Assembly: GCA_012271135.1 (NCBI GenBank)
Contig: JAAXGZ010000021.1
Coordinates: 1-64,000 of the forward strand
Direction: 5' to 3'
Source: Caldilineales bacterium
Lineage (GTDB): Bacteria; Chloroflexota; Anaerolineae; Caldilineales; Caldilineaceae
Length of the DNA: 64,000 nt
This document shows, piece by piece, positions 54,195-64,000 of this stretch. The stretch's first letter is position 1. The number at the start of each line of letters is the position of its first letter. Made by a program: the position numbers and the translations under genes. The notes beneath the pieces are model-generated. The model made no database searches. It was not told the origin of the DNA and worked only from the letters and a program-made list of their open reading frames with translations.

Positions 54195-54327
54195 CAGGCC
54201 ATGCGTCCGATCAGGTCAGTAGGCTTCGTCCGCCTCCAGGGACCGGCAGAGAACTCTCTCATCTCGCCCCATGCCTCCCGAATGCGGTGCAGCCTGAACC
54301 AGGCAGTCTTCTGCATCATCCCAATAT
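54195..54327 (-). pseudogene. IS1595-type transposase fragment
   Basis: On the minus strand 54195-54327 encodes HIGMMQKTAWFRLHRIREAWGE and then, one frame over, SLEADEAY. These match the IS1595 family motif QKTAWFMLHRIREA followed by the first catalytic Asp in VEVDETY. Only this piece of about 40 codons remains. It lies exactly between two CRISPR-like repeats. Confidence 0.65.
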
Positions 54328-54355
54328 GGTTCCCCCGCATACGCGGGGATTGACG
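54328..54355 (+). repeat. Type I-E-like CRISPR repeat
   Basis: GGTTCCCCCGCATACG followed by CGGGGATTGACG, 28 bp, with the stem CCCCGC/GCGGGG. Same orientation as the copies at 54159 and 61658. No second repeat 60 bp away, no cas genes. Confidence 0.45.
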
Positions 54356-54694
54356 GAAATCTCTGAGGTCTGGGGCCGATTGAAGCAAAGTCGCATCGAC
54401 CATTACCCCTCGGAAGGCATCAAACAATGCCTGTGCCGGCGTGGTTGTCTTCAACATCGAATGCCGGCGGCTCCAACGGGAAGATGCGACGAGTCATGGC
54501 AGGCACATCGAAGGATTCTGAGCCAACGCAGACGAGCCTCGCTCCAACTTCGTCGCCCTGTATCTGTACCGCGAGTGCAGCTACTCAGCACGAGACACCC
54601 GACAGCTCAAGGCGTGCCAACCCTTGGCCCGCGCAACGAGCGGGGCGCGACGGGCCGCTTGGAATTGGTCGATTCCGTCGGATTCCGTCTTTGG
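54356..54694. other. Gene-poor stretch between CRISPR-like repeat and glutamate synthase
   Basis: Frames here are short and without motifs. The sequence has the mosaic look of decayed mobile DNA, and I cannot name a gene. Confidence 0.35.
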
Positions 54695-55003
54695 CTACTC
54701 AATCACTTTGCCTATAGAGTCCACTGGGATTTGACTAGGTAGCTTCGAAACAAACCAAGACCGTGTGACATGGTCGAATCTCCATCCCTGTCCGAGGGAC
54801 CTCCACCAAGCATACCCAACAGCCGACATGCAAAACAGCGGTACATCTGCAAGGTTTCCGTCAATGAAATCGCCAGATTGAACCAGATTTTCCATGAAGT
54901 CTGCGTCCTGTCCTGGTGAATTTCGGCACATTTTACACAATACAGATGTCCCTTCATGATGGATTTCAAACCAGCAGGATCCCCGGAGTCGGAAATTTCG
55001 CAA
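54695..55003 (-). CDS. Possible small Cys-containing hypothetical protein
   Basis: 102 codons from a TTG start: RLRGSCWFEIHHEGTSVLCKMCRNSPGQDADFMENLVQ ... VPLFCMSAVGYAWWRSLGQGWRFDHVTRSWFVSK. The composition looks protein-like with a C-x2-C pair, and base composition is clearly lower in G+C than the neighbours. No ribosome site and no recognised family. It may be a fragment of acquired DNA. Confidence 0.25.
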   Translation of the reverse strand: MRNFRLRGSCWFEIHHEGTSVLCKMCRNSPGQDADFMENLVQSGDFIDGNLADVPLFCMSAVGYAWWRSLGQGWRFDHVTRSWFVSKLPSQIPVDSIGKVIE

Positions 55004-55234
55004 CTTGAATCATTTTTGCACATCTCTTTGATTATTTGATATGCTATTGGTTTGGATTCTCTCATTTAGGTTTGTACGCAGGGTAGGCGCCACGATGTCA
55101 CCTCCGCTGCGCAGCAAGAGTGTCTGCGCAGCGGTTGTCGACCGTGGTTTGTTCGCAGTCGGCAACATGGTCAGTCCATCGCCCGTTCAGCCTGCATGTC
55201 TCGCACGCAGAGGCCATTTTGAGGAGACGTCGTG

Positions 55235-58200
55235 ATGTCTGATACTTCCCTTGCCCCTTCCAGTGCCAATCAAGCCACGCCCCTTTTACACACCGGCCCA
55301 CCAGCGAAGCAGGGCCTTTATGATCCGCGCTACGAGCACGATGCCTGCGGCGTCGGCTTTGTGGTGGACATCAAAGGCCGGAAGTCCCACGCCATTGTTG
55401 CGCAGGGGCTGCAGGTGCTCCTCAACCTGGCACACCGGGGCGCCTGCGGATGCGAACCGAATACGGGCGACGGCGCCGGCATCCTGATGCAGATGCCGGA
55501 CCGGTTCATGCGCAAGATTGCCGCGGCATCGGGAATCGAACTGCCGCCGCCTGGCGAGTACGCGGTGGGCATGGTCTTCCTGTCCCAACGGGAGGACTAC
55601 CGTTTCCGGTGCGAGGAACGCTTCGAAAAGATTGTCCGCGCCGAAGGGCAAACCGTTCTCGGCTGGCGGACCGTGCCGACCGCCAACGGGGAGTTGGGCC
55701 ACACGGCCAAGTTGGGCGAGCCGGCCGTGCGTCAGGTCTTCATTGGACGCAACCCGGAGCGGTTGACAGGCAACGACGACCTGGCGTTCGAGCGCAAGCT
55801 TTACGTTATTCGCAAGCAAGCCGAGAACGAGATTCGGTATTCGCAGATGCGTGCAGGGGATGCATTCTATATCGCCAGTCTCTCGTCTCGCACGGTTGTC
55901 TATAAGGGCATGTTGATGTCGGAGCAGGTCAAGGGCTTTTTCCCGGATCTGCTGGATAAGGACATGGAGTCGGCGCTGACGGTGATCCACTCGCGCTTCA
56001 GCACCAACACCTTCCCCAGCTGGGAGCGCGCCCACCCCTATCGATACCTGATTCACAACGGCGAGATCAACACCCTGCGCGGCAACGAGAACTGGATGCA
56101 CGCGCGCCAGTCCCAGTTAAGCAGCGAATTGTTTGGCGACGACATAAAGAAAGTCCTGCCGATCATTCACCCGGATGGCAGCGATTCGGCCAAGTTCGAC
56201 GAGACGCTGGAGTTTCTATATCTGGCGGGCCGTTCCTTGCCGCATGCCATGATGATGATGATCCCGGAGCCGTGGCCGCAGCATGAATCAATGAGTGATG
56301 CCAAAAAGGCGTTTTACGAGTATCACAGCACGATGATGGAGCCGTGGGACGGACCGGCGTCGATCGTCTTTACCAATGGCGCCGTCGTTGGCGCCGTGTT
56401 GGATCGCAATGGGTTGCGACCCTCGCGCTACTGTGTCACCAAGGACGACATGGTGGTAATGGCGTCCGAGACAGGCGTGCTGCCGCTGGAACCGGATCGA
56501 ATCTTGCGGAAATCGCGTCTGGAACCGGGGCGCATGTTTCTGGTGGACACGGATCAGGGCCGCATCATCTCCGACGAGGAACTGAAGGAGACGATGGCCC
56601 AAGTCCATCCCTACCGTGCATGGCTGGACGAGCACATGGTCAGCCTGGATGAAATCCCGCAGCCCGATGTCGAGGTACCGGGTGTGGAATACAGCACGCT
56701 ACTCGAACGGCAACAGGTATTCGGCTACACGTTCGAGCAGTTGCGCATCCTGCTGGCACCGATGGCCACTGACGGTGTGGAGGCATTGGGTGCGATGGGC
56801 AACGATACGCCGGCCGCAGCCCTGTCCAATCATTCACAGCTGCTGTACAACTACTTCAAACAGCTTTTCGCCCAGGTGACCAATCCCCCCATCGATGCCA
56901 TCCGTGAAGAACTGGTTACGGGCACCGAGGTAATGCTGGGCGCGGAGTTGAATCTTCTTGAAACCAATCCGGAGAACTGCCGTCAACTCAAGTTGCGCCA
57001 CCCGATCCTTACGAACCGCGAGTTGGCCAAGATCCGCCATGTCGGAGAAAGCGGTACACAGGGTTTCCGCGCCAGGACCCTTCCGATTCTCTTTGACATC
57101 CACGGCGGGGAGGCTGCGCTGGAGCAGGCACTCGAGGATCTGTTCCAGGCGGCGACACAGGCCATTGACGAAGGCATCAACATCCTCATCCTTTCGGACC
57201 GGGACGTTGGCCCCGGAATGGCACCGATCCCGGCGTTGTTGGCGACCTCTGGACTGCACCACTATTTGATTCGCAACGAGACGCGCACGCGGGTGGCGCT
57301 GGTCGTCGAATCCGGCGAACCGCGCGAGGTGCATCACCTGTCCCTGCTAATTGGCTACGGCGCGACGGCCGTCAACCCGTATCTGGCGATGGAAACGCTG
57401 GCTCAGATGATTGAGAATCGACTGTTGGTGGGAATTGACCACGACACGGCGGTCTACAACTACGTCAAGGCAGCGGTTAAGGGTGTCGTCAAAGTGATGT
57501 CCAAGATGGGCATTTCGACGATCCAGAGTTATTGTGGCGCACAGATTTTTGAGGCGTTTGGTCTCAGCCAGCGCGTGGTCGACAAGTACTTTACCTGGAC
57601 CGCGAGCCGGGTCGAGGGGATCGATCTGCCGGAGATATACGCCGAAATAAAGATGCGCCACGACCGGGCCTATCCTGTGCGCCTCTTTGCGCCGGGCCAG
57701 ATGAACGGCGGTGCGCCCCGTGTGCCCGAAAACGGGACTGGACACGGGGAAGGCCAGCTGCTCGCACCGGGAGGCGACTACCAGTGGCGCAAGGACGGCG
57801 AACTGCACTTGTTCAACCCGCGCACGGTACACCTGCTGCAGAAGGCGGTTCGGACCGAGGATTACGCCTCGTTCAAGGCCTACACGCAGGACATCGACCT
57901 CATGAACAGGGAGTGGTGCAACCTGCGCGGTCTGTTGGAGTTTGACTTGGATGGCGCACCGAGCATACCCATCGAAGAGGTGGAGCCGGTGGAGTCGATC
58001 TGCAGACGCTTTAAGACCGGAGCCATGTCCTACGGTTCGATCAGCAAGGAGACGCACGAGACGCTGGCGATAGCCATGAACCGTATCGGCGGGCGCAGCA
58101 ATACCGGCGAGGGCGGGGAAGACCCAGCCCGCTACGTCTTGGAACCGAACGGCGACTCCAAGAACAGTGCCATCAAGCAGGTGGCGTCCGCCCGCTTTGG

Positions 58201-60028
58201 CGTGACAAGCTACTATCTCGTCAACGCCAGGGAGTTGCAGATCAAGATGGCACAGGGCGCCAAGCCGGGGGAAGGGGGCCAATTGCCCGGCAAAAAGGTG
58301 TATCCCTGGATCGCCGAGGTACGGCACTCCACGCCCGGGGTCGGTCTGATCTCGCCGCCACCGCACCATGACATCTACTCAATTGAAGATTTGGCGGAGT
58401 TGATCCACGACCTCAAGAACGCCAACCACCACGCACGCATCAACGTGAAGCTGGTGTCGGAGGTGGGCGTGGGCACAATCGCGGCAGGGGTCGCCAAGGG
58501 CCATGCCGATGTAATTCTGATCAGCGGCCACGACGGCGGAACGGGGGCATCCCCGCAGACGAGCATCAAACATGCCGGCCTGCCATGGGAGTTGGGCGTG
58601 GCCGAAACACATCAGACCCTGTTGATCAACAATTTGCGCAGCCGCGTCGTCGTTGAAACCGATGGCCAGCTGAAGACGGGCCGCGACCTGGCCATCGCGG
58701 CGCTGTTGGGCGCCGAGGAATTCGGTTTCGCCACAAGCCCGCTGGTCGCCCTGGGCTGCATCATGATGCGGGTCTGTCACCTGGACACCTGCCCGGTGGG
58801 CGTCGCCACACAGAACCCGGAACTGCGGGAGAAGTTCACAGGTGATCCCCAACATGTCGTCAACTTCATGCGCTTCATCGCCCAGGAGTTGCGCGAATAC
58901 ATGGCACGGCTCGGGTTCCGCACCGTGGACGAGATGGTCGGGCGGACCGATCGGCTGCAGGTGCAACAGGCGATCAAGCATTGGAAGGCGCAGGGGATCG
59001 ACTTGACGGCGATCCTGCACCGGCCAGACGTGCCGGAAGACTGGGGCCGCTACTGCCAGATTGATCAGGATCACGGCCTGGACGAGTCGCTGGACAACCT
59101 GACCTTGTTCGAACTTTGCCGGCCGGCACTGGACAACAGCGTCGAGGATGTGCGACGTGCCCACGAGGGCGTTTCGGAAAGACTCTTGCACAGTGTGAAG
59201 GCGACACTTCCGATCACCAACACGAACCGGGTGGTGGGCACCATCACCGGCAGCGAAATCACCCGGCGCTTTGGCCCGCAGGGCCTGCCGGAAGACACTA
59301 TCCGGTTGCATTTCCAAGGGACGGCCGGACAGAGTTTCGGTGCCTTCATCCCCAAGGGCATGACGCTGGAACTGGAAGGCGACGGCAACGACTACTTCGG
59401 CAAGGGATTGTCCGGCGGCAAGATTATTGCCTACCCGCCCTCCGGCTCCACCTTTAAGGCCGAAGAGAACATCATCATCGGCAACGTGGCCTTTTACGGC
59501 GCGACGAGCGGTGAGGCCTACATCCGCGGGATGGCGGGCGAGCGGTTCTGTGTGCGCAACTCAGGCATGCACGCGGTGATTGAGGGCGTGGGTGATCACG
59601 GTTGCGAATACATGACGGGGGGACGGGTCGTCGTGCTGGGACCGACCGGCCGCAACTTTGCCGCGGGCATGTCCGGCGGCATCGCGTATGTATTGGATGA
59701 AGAGCCGGTGGACGGCATCTGGCTCGCCAATCGCGTCAACCCGGAGATGGTCGAAGTGGAAGAACTGTGTGATCCGGAGGAACGCGCCGAGGTGCGCGCG
59801 ATGATCCAACGACACCATGCCCATACCGATTCGGAGGTGGCCGGAAGGATTCTGGCGGACTGGGATGCCTACGTGGACGCGTTCGTCAAGGTGTTGCCGA
59901 AGGACTACAAGCGCATGCTCCAATGTCTCACCGAGGTTGAAGCCACCGGGCTTGAGGGCGAAGAGGCGATGATGGCGGCATTCGAGCGCAACAGCCAGGA
60001 CCTGGCGGCACGGGTCAGCGGCAACTGA
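55235..60028 (+). CDS. gltB: Glutamate synthase large subunit
   Basis: 1597 residues. Makes glutamate from glutamine and 2-oxoglutarate. After a 37-residue propeptide-like N-terminus comes the class-II glutaminase nucleophile Cys38 in [16 protein letters not shown]. The central and FMN domains include [42 protein letters not shown], the 3Fe-4S motif C-x5-C-x4-C in [21 protein letters not shown], and the C-terminal GXGXG beta-helix ([28 protein letters not shown]). GAGGAG lies 8 bp before the ATG at 55235; a GTG one codon earlier is possible. Partner gltD begins 68 bp after the stop. Confidence 0.98.
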   Translation: MSDTSLAPSSANQATPLLHTGPPAKQGLYDPRYEHDACGVGFVVDIKGRKSHAIVAQGLQVLLNLAHRGACGCEPNTGDGAGILMQMPDRFMRKIAAASGIELPPPGEYAVGMVFLSQREDYRFRCEERFEKIVRAEGQTVLGWRTVPTANGELGHTAKLGEPAVRQVFIGRNPERLTGNDDLAFERKLYVIRKQAENEIRYSQMRAGDAFYIASLSSRTVVYKGMLMSEQVKGFFPDLLDKDMESALTVIHSRFSTNTFPSWERAHPYRYLIHNGEINTLRGNENWMHARQSQLSSELFGDDIKKVLPIIHPDGSDSAKFDETLEFLYLAGRSLPHAMMMMIPEPWPQHESMSDAKKAFYEYHSTMMEPWDGPASIVFTNGAVVGAVLDRNGLRPSRYCVTKDDMVVMASETGVLPLEPDRILRKSRLEPGRMFLVDTDQGRIISDEELKETMAQVHPYRAWLDEHMVSLDEIPQPDVEVPGVEYSTLLERQQVFGYTFEQLRILLAPMATDGVEALGAMGNDTPAAALSNHSQLLYNYFKQLFAQVTNPPIDAIREELVTGTEVMLGAELNLLETNPENCRQLKLRHPILTNRELAKIRHVGESGTQGFRARTLPILFDIHGGEAALEQALEDLFQAATQAIDEGINILILSDRDVGPGMAPIPALLATSGLHHYLIRNETRTRVALVVESGEPREVHHLSLLIGYGATAVNPYLAMETLAQMIENRLLVGIDHDTAVYNYVKAAVKGVVKVMSKMGISTIQSYCGAQIFEAFGLSQRVVDKYFTWTASRVEGIDLPEIYAEIKMRHDRAYPVRLFAPGQMNGGAPRVPENGTGHGEGQLLAPGGDYQWRKDGELHLFNPRTVHLLQKAVRTEDYASFKAYTQDIDLMNREWCNLRGLLEFDLDGAPSIPIEEVEPVESICRRFKTGAMSYGSISKETHETLAIAMNRIGGRSNTGEGGEDPARYVLEPNGDSKNSAIKQVASARFGVTSYYLVNARELQIKMAQGAKPGEGGQLPGKKVYPWIAEVRHSTPGVGLISPPPHHDIYSIEDLAELIHDLKNANHHARINVKLVSEVGVGTIAAGVAKGHADVILISGHDGGTGASPQTSIKHAGLPWELGVAETHQTLLINNLRSRVVVETDGQLKTGRDLAIAALLGAEEFGFATSPLVALGCIMMRVCHLDTCPVGVATQNPELREKFTGDPQHVVNFMRFIAQELREYMARLGFRTVDEMVGRTDRLQVQQAIKHWKAQGIDLTAILHRPDVPEDWGRYCQIDQDHGLDESLDNLTLFELCRPALDNSVEDVRRAHEGVSERLLHSVKATLPITNTNRVVGTITGSEITRRFGPQGLPEDTIRLHFQGTAGQSFGAFIPKGMTLELEGDGNDYFGKGLSGGKIIAYPPSGSTFKAEENIIIGNVAFYGATSGEAYIRGMAGERFCVRNSGMHAVIEGVGDHGCEYMTGGRVVVLGPTGRNFAAGMSGGIAYVLDEEPVDGIWLANRVNPEMVEVEELCDPEERAEVRAMIQRHHAHTDSEVAGRILADWDAYVDAFVKVLPKDYKRMLQCLTEVEATGLEGEEAMMAAFERNSQDLAARVSGN

Positions 60029-60096
60029 GTATTGTATTGTGCAGGAACTGTTGGACACAGGGTATTGCACGTCAATACGCAGTCAGGAGATCATCG

Positions 60097-61596
60097 ATGG
60101 GTAAACCAACCGGCTTTCTTGAATTCGAGCGGCAGTCCGTGCCGGAACGCCCGCCGCTGGAACGAATTCAGGATTGGGATGAGTTTCACCTGCACCTGTC
60201 GACAGGGGATCTGCAGCAGCAGGGCGCCCGCTGCATGGACTGCGGCATCCCGTTTTGCCATACGGGGACGATGCCGGAAGGCGGTTGCCCCATCAACAAT
60301 CTCATCCCGGAGTGGAACGACCTGGTGTACCAGGATCGCTGGCGCGAAGCGCTGGCACGCCTCCACGCCACGAACAACTTTCCCGAGTTTACGGGTCGGG
60401 TCTGCCCTGCCCCGTGTGAAGGTTCCTGCACGTTGGGCCTGATCGAGCCGCCCGTCACGATCAAGAGCATTGAGTGCGCGATCATTGACCGGGGATTTGA
60501 AGAGGGCTGGGTCGTGCCCCAGCCGCCTGCCGTACGCACGGGCAAGCGGATTGCAGTGGTCGGATCGGGACCGGCGGGGCTGGCGTGCGCCGCGCAACTC
60601 AACTCGGCCGGACATACGGTCACCGTTTACGAACGGGCGGATCGAATCGGCGGGCTGCTGATGTACGGCATTCCGAACATGAAGTTGGAGAAGGAGACGG
60701 TTCAGCGGCGCGTGGATCTGATGTGTGCCGAAGGCGTGACATTTGTGACCAACTGCGAGGTGGGAAAGGACATCCCGGCGGACAGGTTGCGGGAGGACAA
60801 TGACGCGGTGGTCCTCTGCGGGGGTGCGACCAACCCCCGCGATCTGCCGATTGAGGGCAGGGAACTGGACGGCGTCCACTATGCCATGGAATTCCTGCAC
60901 GGGAACACGAAGCAGTTGCTGGACGACAAACACGGTTCGGTGCCGGGCGAGGGGTTCAGCTATCCGTTCATTTCGGCAGAGGACAAGGACGTGATTGTCA
61001 TCGGCGGCGGGGACACCGGCAACGACTGCCTGGGCACTTCGATGCGCCATGGCTGCCGAAGCGTCAACATGTTCGAAATCCTGCCCAAGCCGCCGCCGGA
61101 CCGGGCTCCCAACAACCCGTGGCCGGAGTGGCCGCATATTTTCCGTGTGGACTATGGCCATGCGGAAGCGGCGGAACGCTTCGGCGCGGATCCGCGCACG
61201 TTCCTGATCAGCACCAAGCGCTTCGTGGGGGACGAACACGGAAAACTGAAGGAACTGCATACGGTCATGATTGAGTGGGAGCCGGGTGAAAACGGCGCCG
61301 GGTGGCAGTTGCGGGAGGTTCCGGGATCCGAAAAGGTGTGGCCGGCCCAACTGGTCCTGCTGGCGATGGGCTTTCTGGGGCCGGAAAACCCCGTGCTCGA
61401 GCAATTGGGTGTGGAGCGGGATGCGCGCTCAAACGCCCAGGCCGAATACGGGCAGTTCGCCACGAACGTACCCGGGGTCTTTGCGGCGGGGGACATGCGG
61501 CGTGGACAAAGCCTGGTGGTATGGGCGATCAACGAGGGCCGGGGCGCGGCGCGGGAGTGTGATCGCTATCTGATGGGGGAAACGAGTCTGCCCTAG
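60097..61596 (+). CDS. gltD: Glutamate synthase small subunit (NADPH)
   Basis: 499 residues. Delivers electrons from NAD(P)H to GltB. Cys clusters for two 4Fe-4S centres: [30 protein letters not shown] and [17 protein letters not shown]-binding [20 protein letters not shown] and NAD(P)H-binding [21 protein letters not shown]. The C-terminal [39 protein letters not shown] is typical. GAGGAGA-like AGTCAGGAGA lies before the ATG at 60097. It closes the gltBD unit. Confidence 0.97.
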   Translation: MGKPTGFLEFERQSVPERPPLERIQDWDEFHLHLSTGDLQQQGARCMDCGIPFCHTGTMPEGGCPINNLIPEWNDLVYQDRWREALARLHATNNFPEFTGRVCPAPCEGSCTLGLIEPPVTIKSIECAIIDRGFEEGWVVPQPPAVRTGKRIAVVGSGPAGLACAAQLNSAGHTVTVYERADRIGGLLMYGIPNMKLEKETVQRRVDLMCAEGVTFVTNCEVGKDIPADRLREDNDAVVLCGGATNPRDLPIEGRELDGVHYAMEFLHGNTKQLLDDKHGSVPGEGFSYPFISAEDKDVIVIGGGDTGNDCLGTSMRHGCRSVNMFEILPKPPPDRAPNNPWPEWPHIFRVDYGHAEAAERFGADPRTFLISTKRFVGDEHGKLKELHTVMIEWEPGENGAGWQLREVPGSEKVWPAQLVLLAMGFLGPENPVLEQLGVERDARSNAQAEYGQFATNVPGVFAAGDMRRGQSLVVWAINEGRGAARECDRYLMGETSLP

Positions 61597-61657
61597 ATGT
61601 AACTAGCATGTTAGCCAAATTCAGTATGCACAGGCTGCAGCCCCCCAGTCCATAGGA

Positions 61658-61685
61658 GGTTTCCCCGCACACGCGGGGATGCAAA
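61658..61685 (+). repeat. Solitary type I-E-like CRISPR repeat after gltD
   Basis: GGTTTCCCCGCACACG followed by CGGGGATGCAAA, 28 bp, nearly perfect stem. It is the best of the three copies (the others are at 54159 and 54328), all on the same strand. Confidence 0.45.
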
Positions 61686-61686
61686 G

Positions 61687-61714
61687 CAACAGCCCGGCGA
61701 TTGCCGGGCTGTTG
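61687..61714. terminator. Bidirectional terminator between gltD and rpsA
   Basis: Arms CAACAGCCCGGC and GCCGGGCTGTTG (12 bp, perfect) with loop GATT, in the convergent gap between gltD and rpsA. Confidence 0.65.
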
Positions 61715-61767
61715 ACGCTGTCGGACTGTAATCCGGGGACACCGCTGTAGAACGGTCCCCTCCGACC

Positions 61768-63099
61768 TTACTCGTCGTCCATATCGGATTCTTCGTCCCG
61801 GCGACGCCGGTTGCGGCGCCTTCCCTCACCTTCGCCCGGCTCCGGAGCCGGTTGCCAGTCGAGCTCCGCCTGCTTGATCGACAGGCCCACGCGCCGGCGT
61901 TCGGTGTCCAGACGGATAATCCGCACCTCGTACTCCTCGCCCACGGTGACGGCCTGACTGGCGCTCTCCACGTGCTCGTGGCTCATCTCGGAGATGTGAA
62001 TCAGACCCTCGACCGGTTCGTTGGCCAGCTTGGCAAAGGCCCCGAAATCCTTGATGCGGGTGATCGTGGCCCGAATGAGGTCGCCGACGCTGTAGCGCTC
62101 ACCCAGGGTGTCCCACGGCCGCGGCTGCAGCTGCCGCAGCGACAGGCCGATGCGCTTGCGCTCCTTCTCGACCGAGATCACCTTGACCTCGACCTGCTCG
62201 CCGACGTTCAGGACCTCGGACGGATGGTTGACCATGGCCCAGCTGAGTTCGCTGACATGGATCAGGCCGTCCGCACCGCCGATGTTCACGAAGGCACCGA
62301 AGTCGGCCAGGCTGCTGACCACGCCCTTGCGGGTTTCGCCCACCTCCAGCTCCTCGAGGATTGCGTCCTTGCGCTGGTTGCGCAATTCGCGCATGGCTTC
62401 CTTCTCGGACAGGATCAGGCGGTTGCGGCGACGTTCAATGTCGATGACCTTGACCTGCAGCGTCTTGCCCACCAGGGGTGCAAAGCGGTCCGCCTGATTG
62501 GCGCTGTCCTTGTCCTGCTGCATCTGGCTCTCAAGGCTCAGGTGGCTGGCCGGCACAAATCCGCGGATCAGGCCCAGGCCGATCAGGACACCGCCCCGGT
62601 TGTAGTCGATTACGCTGCCGGACACGATCTCCTTGGACTCCAGCAGTTCCTCGGCCCGCAGCCAGTCCTTCTCCTGGCGCGCCCGGATGATGCTGATCAG
62701 CGGCTGTCCCTTGTCGTCGATGCGGAAGACGAAGACCTCGATGGTCTGCCCTTCTTCGATTTCGGCATAGGAATCGCCGAGACGCTCGATTTCGCGTCCC
62801 TCAATCTCGCCCTCGTACTTGGCGCCGATGTCCAGCTCCAGCCGCCGCGGCGCCTTCTTCAGGACAATCCCTTCAACCACGGTGTCCGGGCGCACCGACG
62901 AGATGTCGTAGTCGTCGTCCCAGTTCAGCTGGTCCATCAGGTGCATGTCGGAGACATCGACCTCGGCGGGAACGGGCTCGCCTGTGACGTCGGCCTCGGT
63001 CACCGTGCCCGACAGGTCCTCTTCAAGCTCTGATGCAACTGCGGTTTCGTCGGTGGCAAAGAGGAACACTGGCCGGGGAAACAGAGTGGAATTCATCAT
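61768..63099 (-). CDS. rpsA: 30S ribosomal protein S1
   Basis: 443 residues with four S1 RNA-binding domains: about 62-135 (VVEGIVLKKAPRRLELDIGAKYEGEIE), 145-220 (GSVIDYNRGGVLIGLGLIRGFVPASHL), 242-315 (TRKGVVSSLADFGAFVNIGGADGLIHVSELSW) and 330-402 (IRATITRIKDFGAFAKLANEPVEGLIHISEM). The last two are the best conserved. An acidic N-terminus (DVTGEPVPAEVDVSDMHLMDQLNWDDDYD) and a basic arginine-rich C-terminus (GRRRNRRRRDEESD) flank them. S1 recruits mRNA to the ribosome. Gammaproteobacterial S1 has six domains; four is usual in Chloroflexota/Firmicutes-type S1. ATG at 63099 chosen over a TTG five codons upstream. Confidence 0.93.
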   Translation of the reverse strand: MMNSTLFPRPVFLFATDETAVASELEEDLSGTVTEADVTGEPVPAEVDVSDMHLMDQLNWDDDYDISSVRPDTVVEGIVLKKAPRRLELDIGAKYEGEIEGREIERLGDSYAEIEEGQTIEVFVFRIDDKGQPLISIIRARQEKDWLRAEELLESKEIVSGSVIDYNRGGVLIGLGLIRGFVPASHLSLESQMQQDKDSANQADRFAPLVGKTLQVKVIDIERRRNRLILSEKEAMRELRNQRKDAILEELEVGETRKGVVSSLADFGAFVNIGGADGLIHVSELSWAMVNHPSEVLNVGEQVEVKVISVEKERKRIGLSLRQLQPRPWDTLGERYSVGDLIRATITRIKDFGAFAKLANEPVEGLIHISEMSHEHVESASQAVTVGEEYEVRIIRLDTERRRVGLSIKQAELDWQPAPEPGEGEGRRRNRRRRDEESDMDDE

Positions 63100-63169
63100 G
63101 GAAAAATTGCTCAAAACCTATTGACAAACGGATAAGACATGCAAACCGACCGAAGCACGGACCCCGTCA

Positions 63170-63556
63170 TCAGGAGCCGCGCACCGCGGTCATCTCAATC
63201 TCGACGATGGCGCCGCCCGGCAGGGCCGCGACCTGTACCGTGGACCGGGCCGGCGGATTGTCCCCCATGACTTCGCCGTAGACCGCGTTTACCGCAGCGA
63301 AGTCCCCAATGTCCGTGAGGAAGATCGTGGTCTTGACTACGTTGGCAAACGAGGTGCCGGCATCCTCCAGGACGACCGAGAGGTTCGCCAGCGCCTGTTT
63401 GGCCTGCGCCTCCACCGTGTCGTGCGATTGCCCAGTGGCCGGATCCTTCGTACCGGTCTGACCGGAGGCAAAGACAAGGTCGCCGGCCACGATTGCGTGG
63501 GAATAGGGTCCGGCGGGGGCGGGGGCCCGAGTGCTGTTTACAGGAGTGCGGGACAT
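63170..63556 (-). CDS. ridA: RidA-family enamine/imine deaminase
   Basis: 128 residues. Family motifs: APAGPYSHAIVAGDLVFASGQTG, FANVVKTTIFLTDIGDFAAVNAVYGEVMG and PPARSTVQVAALPGGAIVEIEMTAV. The Arg in PARSTV anchors the substrate carboxylate and the Glu in VEIEM takes part in catalysis. It forms a trimer that hydrolyses reactive 2-aminoacrylate-type intermediates. It lies upstream of rpsA on the same strand with a 70-bp gap, so they may be co-transcribed. Confidence 0.94.
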   Translation of the reverse strand: MSRTPVNSTRAPAPAGPYSHAIVAGDLVFASGQTGTKDPATGQSHDTVEAQAKQALANLSVVLEDAGTSFANVVKTTIFLTDIGDFAAVNAVYGEVMGDNPPARSTVQVAALPGGAIVEIEMTAVRGS

Positions 63557-63681
63557 GGCAATGCGGATGTTCTCTTAGGACAGCGAGACGGGACTCCGCG
63601 GGCACTGGTGCGCGGGACGGAATCCAGGGAAGGAAACTAGCATAGGCTCGCGCCGGCCGCAACAAACGGACCGATTAGGGT

Positions 63682-63714
63682 CTGTTGCACCGAGCGTGGA
63701 AATCGGTGCAACAG
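63682..63714. repeat. Perfect 12-bp inverted repeat between ridA and higA
   Basis: CTGTTGCACCGA and TCGGTGCAACAG with a 9-base loop. It could end the higA transcript, or be the two terminal repeats of a deleted insertion sequence: GGTCTGTTGCA at its edges resembles IS5-type ends. Confidence 0.45.
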
Positions 63715-63792
63715 GTCTGCGCCGCACGCTTGGCCATCACTGTACTTGGACTCGACAAGCACCATCCATCTTCGGATCGCCACCGACCTCTT

Positions 63793-64000
63793 CTAACCAG
63801 TGACCTGGACTGGCTCCCTGGGTTGTACCCGACCGGCGATCTCTTCGCCGGCCTCAATCTCCGCCATGCGCAGCTCGAAGGTCTTCTGCAGGTTAAGCCA
63901 AAGCAACGGCGTAGTGCCGAAGTAGCGGGACAGGCGCAGAGCCGTGTCGGCGGTGACACCGCGCTGCCCCTTCAGAATCGCCGTGATCCGGTTGGTGGGA
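63793..64000 (-). CDS. higA: HigA-type XRE antitoxin, 5' end cut by window edge
   Basis: 68 codons run off the right edge: PTNRITAILKGQRGVTADTALRLSRYFGTTPLLWLNLQKTFELRMAEIEAGEEIAGRVQP. This is the HigA signature: PPNRIxEI...R-x-V/I-T-ADTALRL-x-RYFG-x-S/T-P-x-x-WLNLQ. The helix-turn-helix N-terminus lies outside the window. HigA neutralises the HigB RNase, whose gene is normally upstream and is therefore probably just beyond the edge. Stop TAG at 63793-63795. Confidence 0.9.
   Translation of the reverse strand, partial: PTNRITAILKGQRGVTADTALRLSRYFGTTPLLWLNLQKTFELRMAEIEAGEEIAGRVQPREPVQVTG

Overview
The window is GC-rich chromosomal DNA of a bacterium, most likely a member of the Chloroflexota (Caldilinea/Anaerolinea side). 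This is an inference from gene content, not a phylogeny. Points in favour are a SpoVS homologue next to RNase Y in a lineage without an obvious sporulation cluster, a RarA ATPase fused to an extra C-terminal domain, a CIRCE-controlled groESL pair, a four-domain ribosomal protein S1, AddAB, secreted beta-rich proteins without known relatives, a STAND-TPR protein, and a large load of decayed insertion sequences.

Layout. 1-4.9 kb is accessory DNA: a transposase cut by the window edge, two small genes (membrane protein, zinc-knuckle protein), a dead IS5-type transposase, a D-aminoacylase-like amidohydrolase and a Phd/PIN toxin-antitoxin pair with a clear operator. 4.9-11.6 kb holds a homoserine-dehydrogenase-like SAF protein, a CocE-type hydrolase, a secreted His-rich repeat protein and rarA. 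11.6-16.9 kb is a second scrap zone: tyrosine-recombinase tail, internally deleted transposase, IS701-like fragment, an MNT-HEPN fusion protein, a dead IS607 tnpA, the tmRNA gene, queA and a dead tnpB. 16.9-29 kb carries envelope, stress and metabolic genes (two PspC domains in one protein, secreted protein, two-metal phosphoesterase, P450, RNase H, M50 protease, TyrA-like dehydrogenase, HD protein, groEL, groES).

29-34 kb is a minus-strand operon nadK, B-box membrane protein, TPR protein, STAND NTPase. 34-41 kb is a DNA/RNA maintenance block: phosphoesterase, uvrC and recA (divergent), rny, an IS607-type relic, spoVS. A solitary peptide-binding protein follows. 43-53.9 kb is a tightly coupled minus-strand operon with the order carB, carA, addB, addA. 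53.9-55.2 kb is a gene-poor patch with two type I-E-like CRISPR repeats around an IS1595 fragment. 55.2-61.6 kb is gltB-gltD (NADPH-type glutamate synthase), followed by a third I-E-like repeat. The window ends with rpsA, ridA and the 3' part of a higA antitoxin gene.

Themes: nitrogen and carbamoyl-phosphate metabolism (gltBD, carAB), double-strand-break and nucleotide repair (addAB, recA, uvrC, rarA), RNA and translation quality control (rny, tmRNA, S1, queA), and several toxin-antitoxin or toxin-antitoxin-like loci embedded among transposon fossils. No cas genes and no tRNA genes were recognised.
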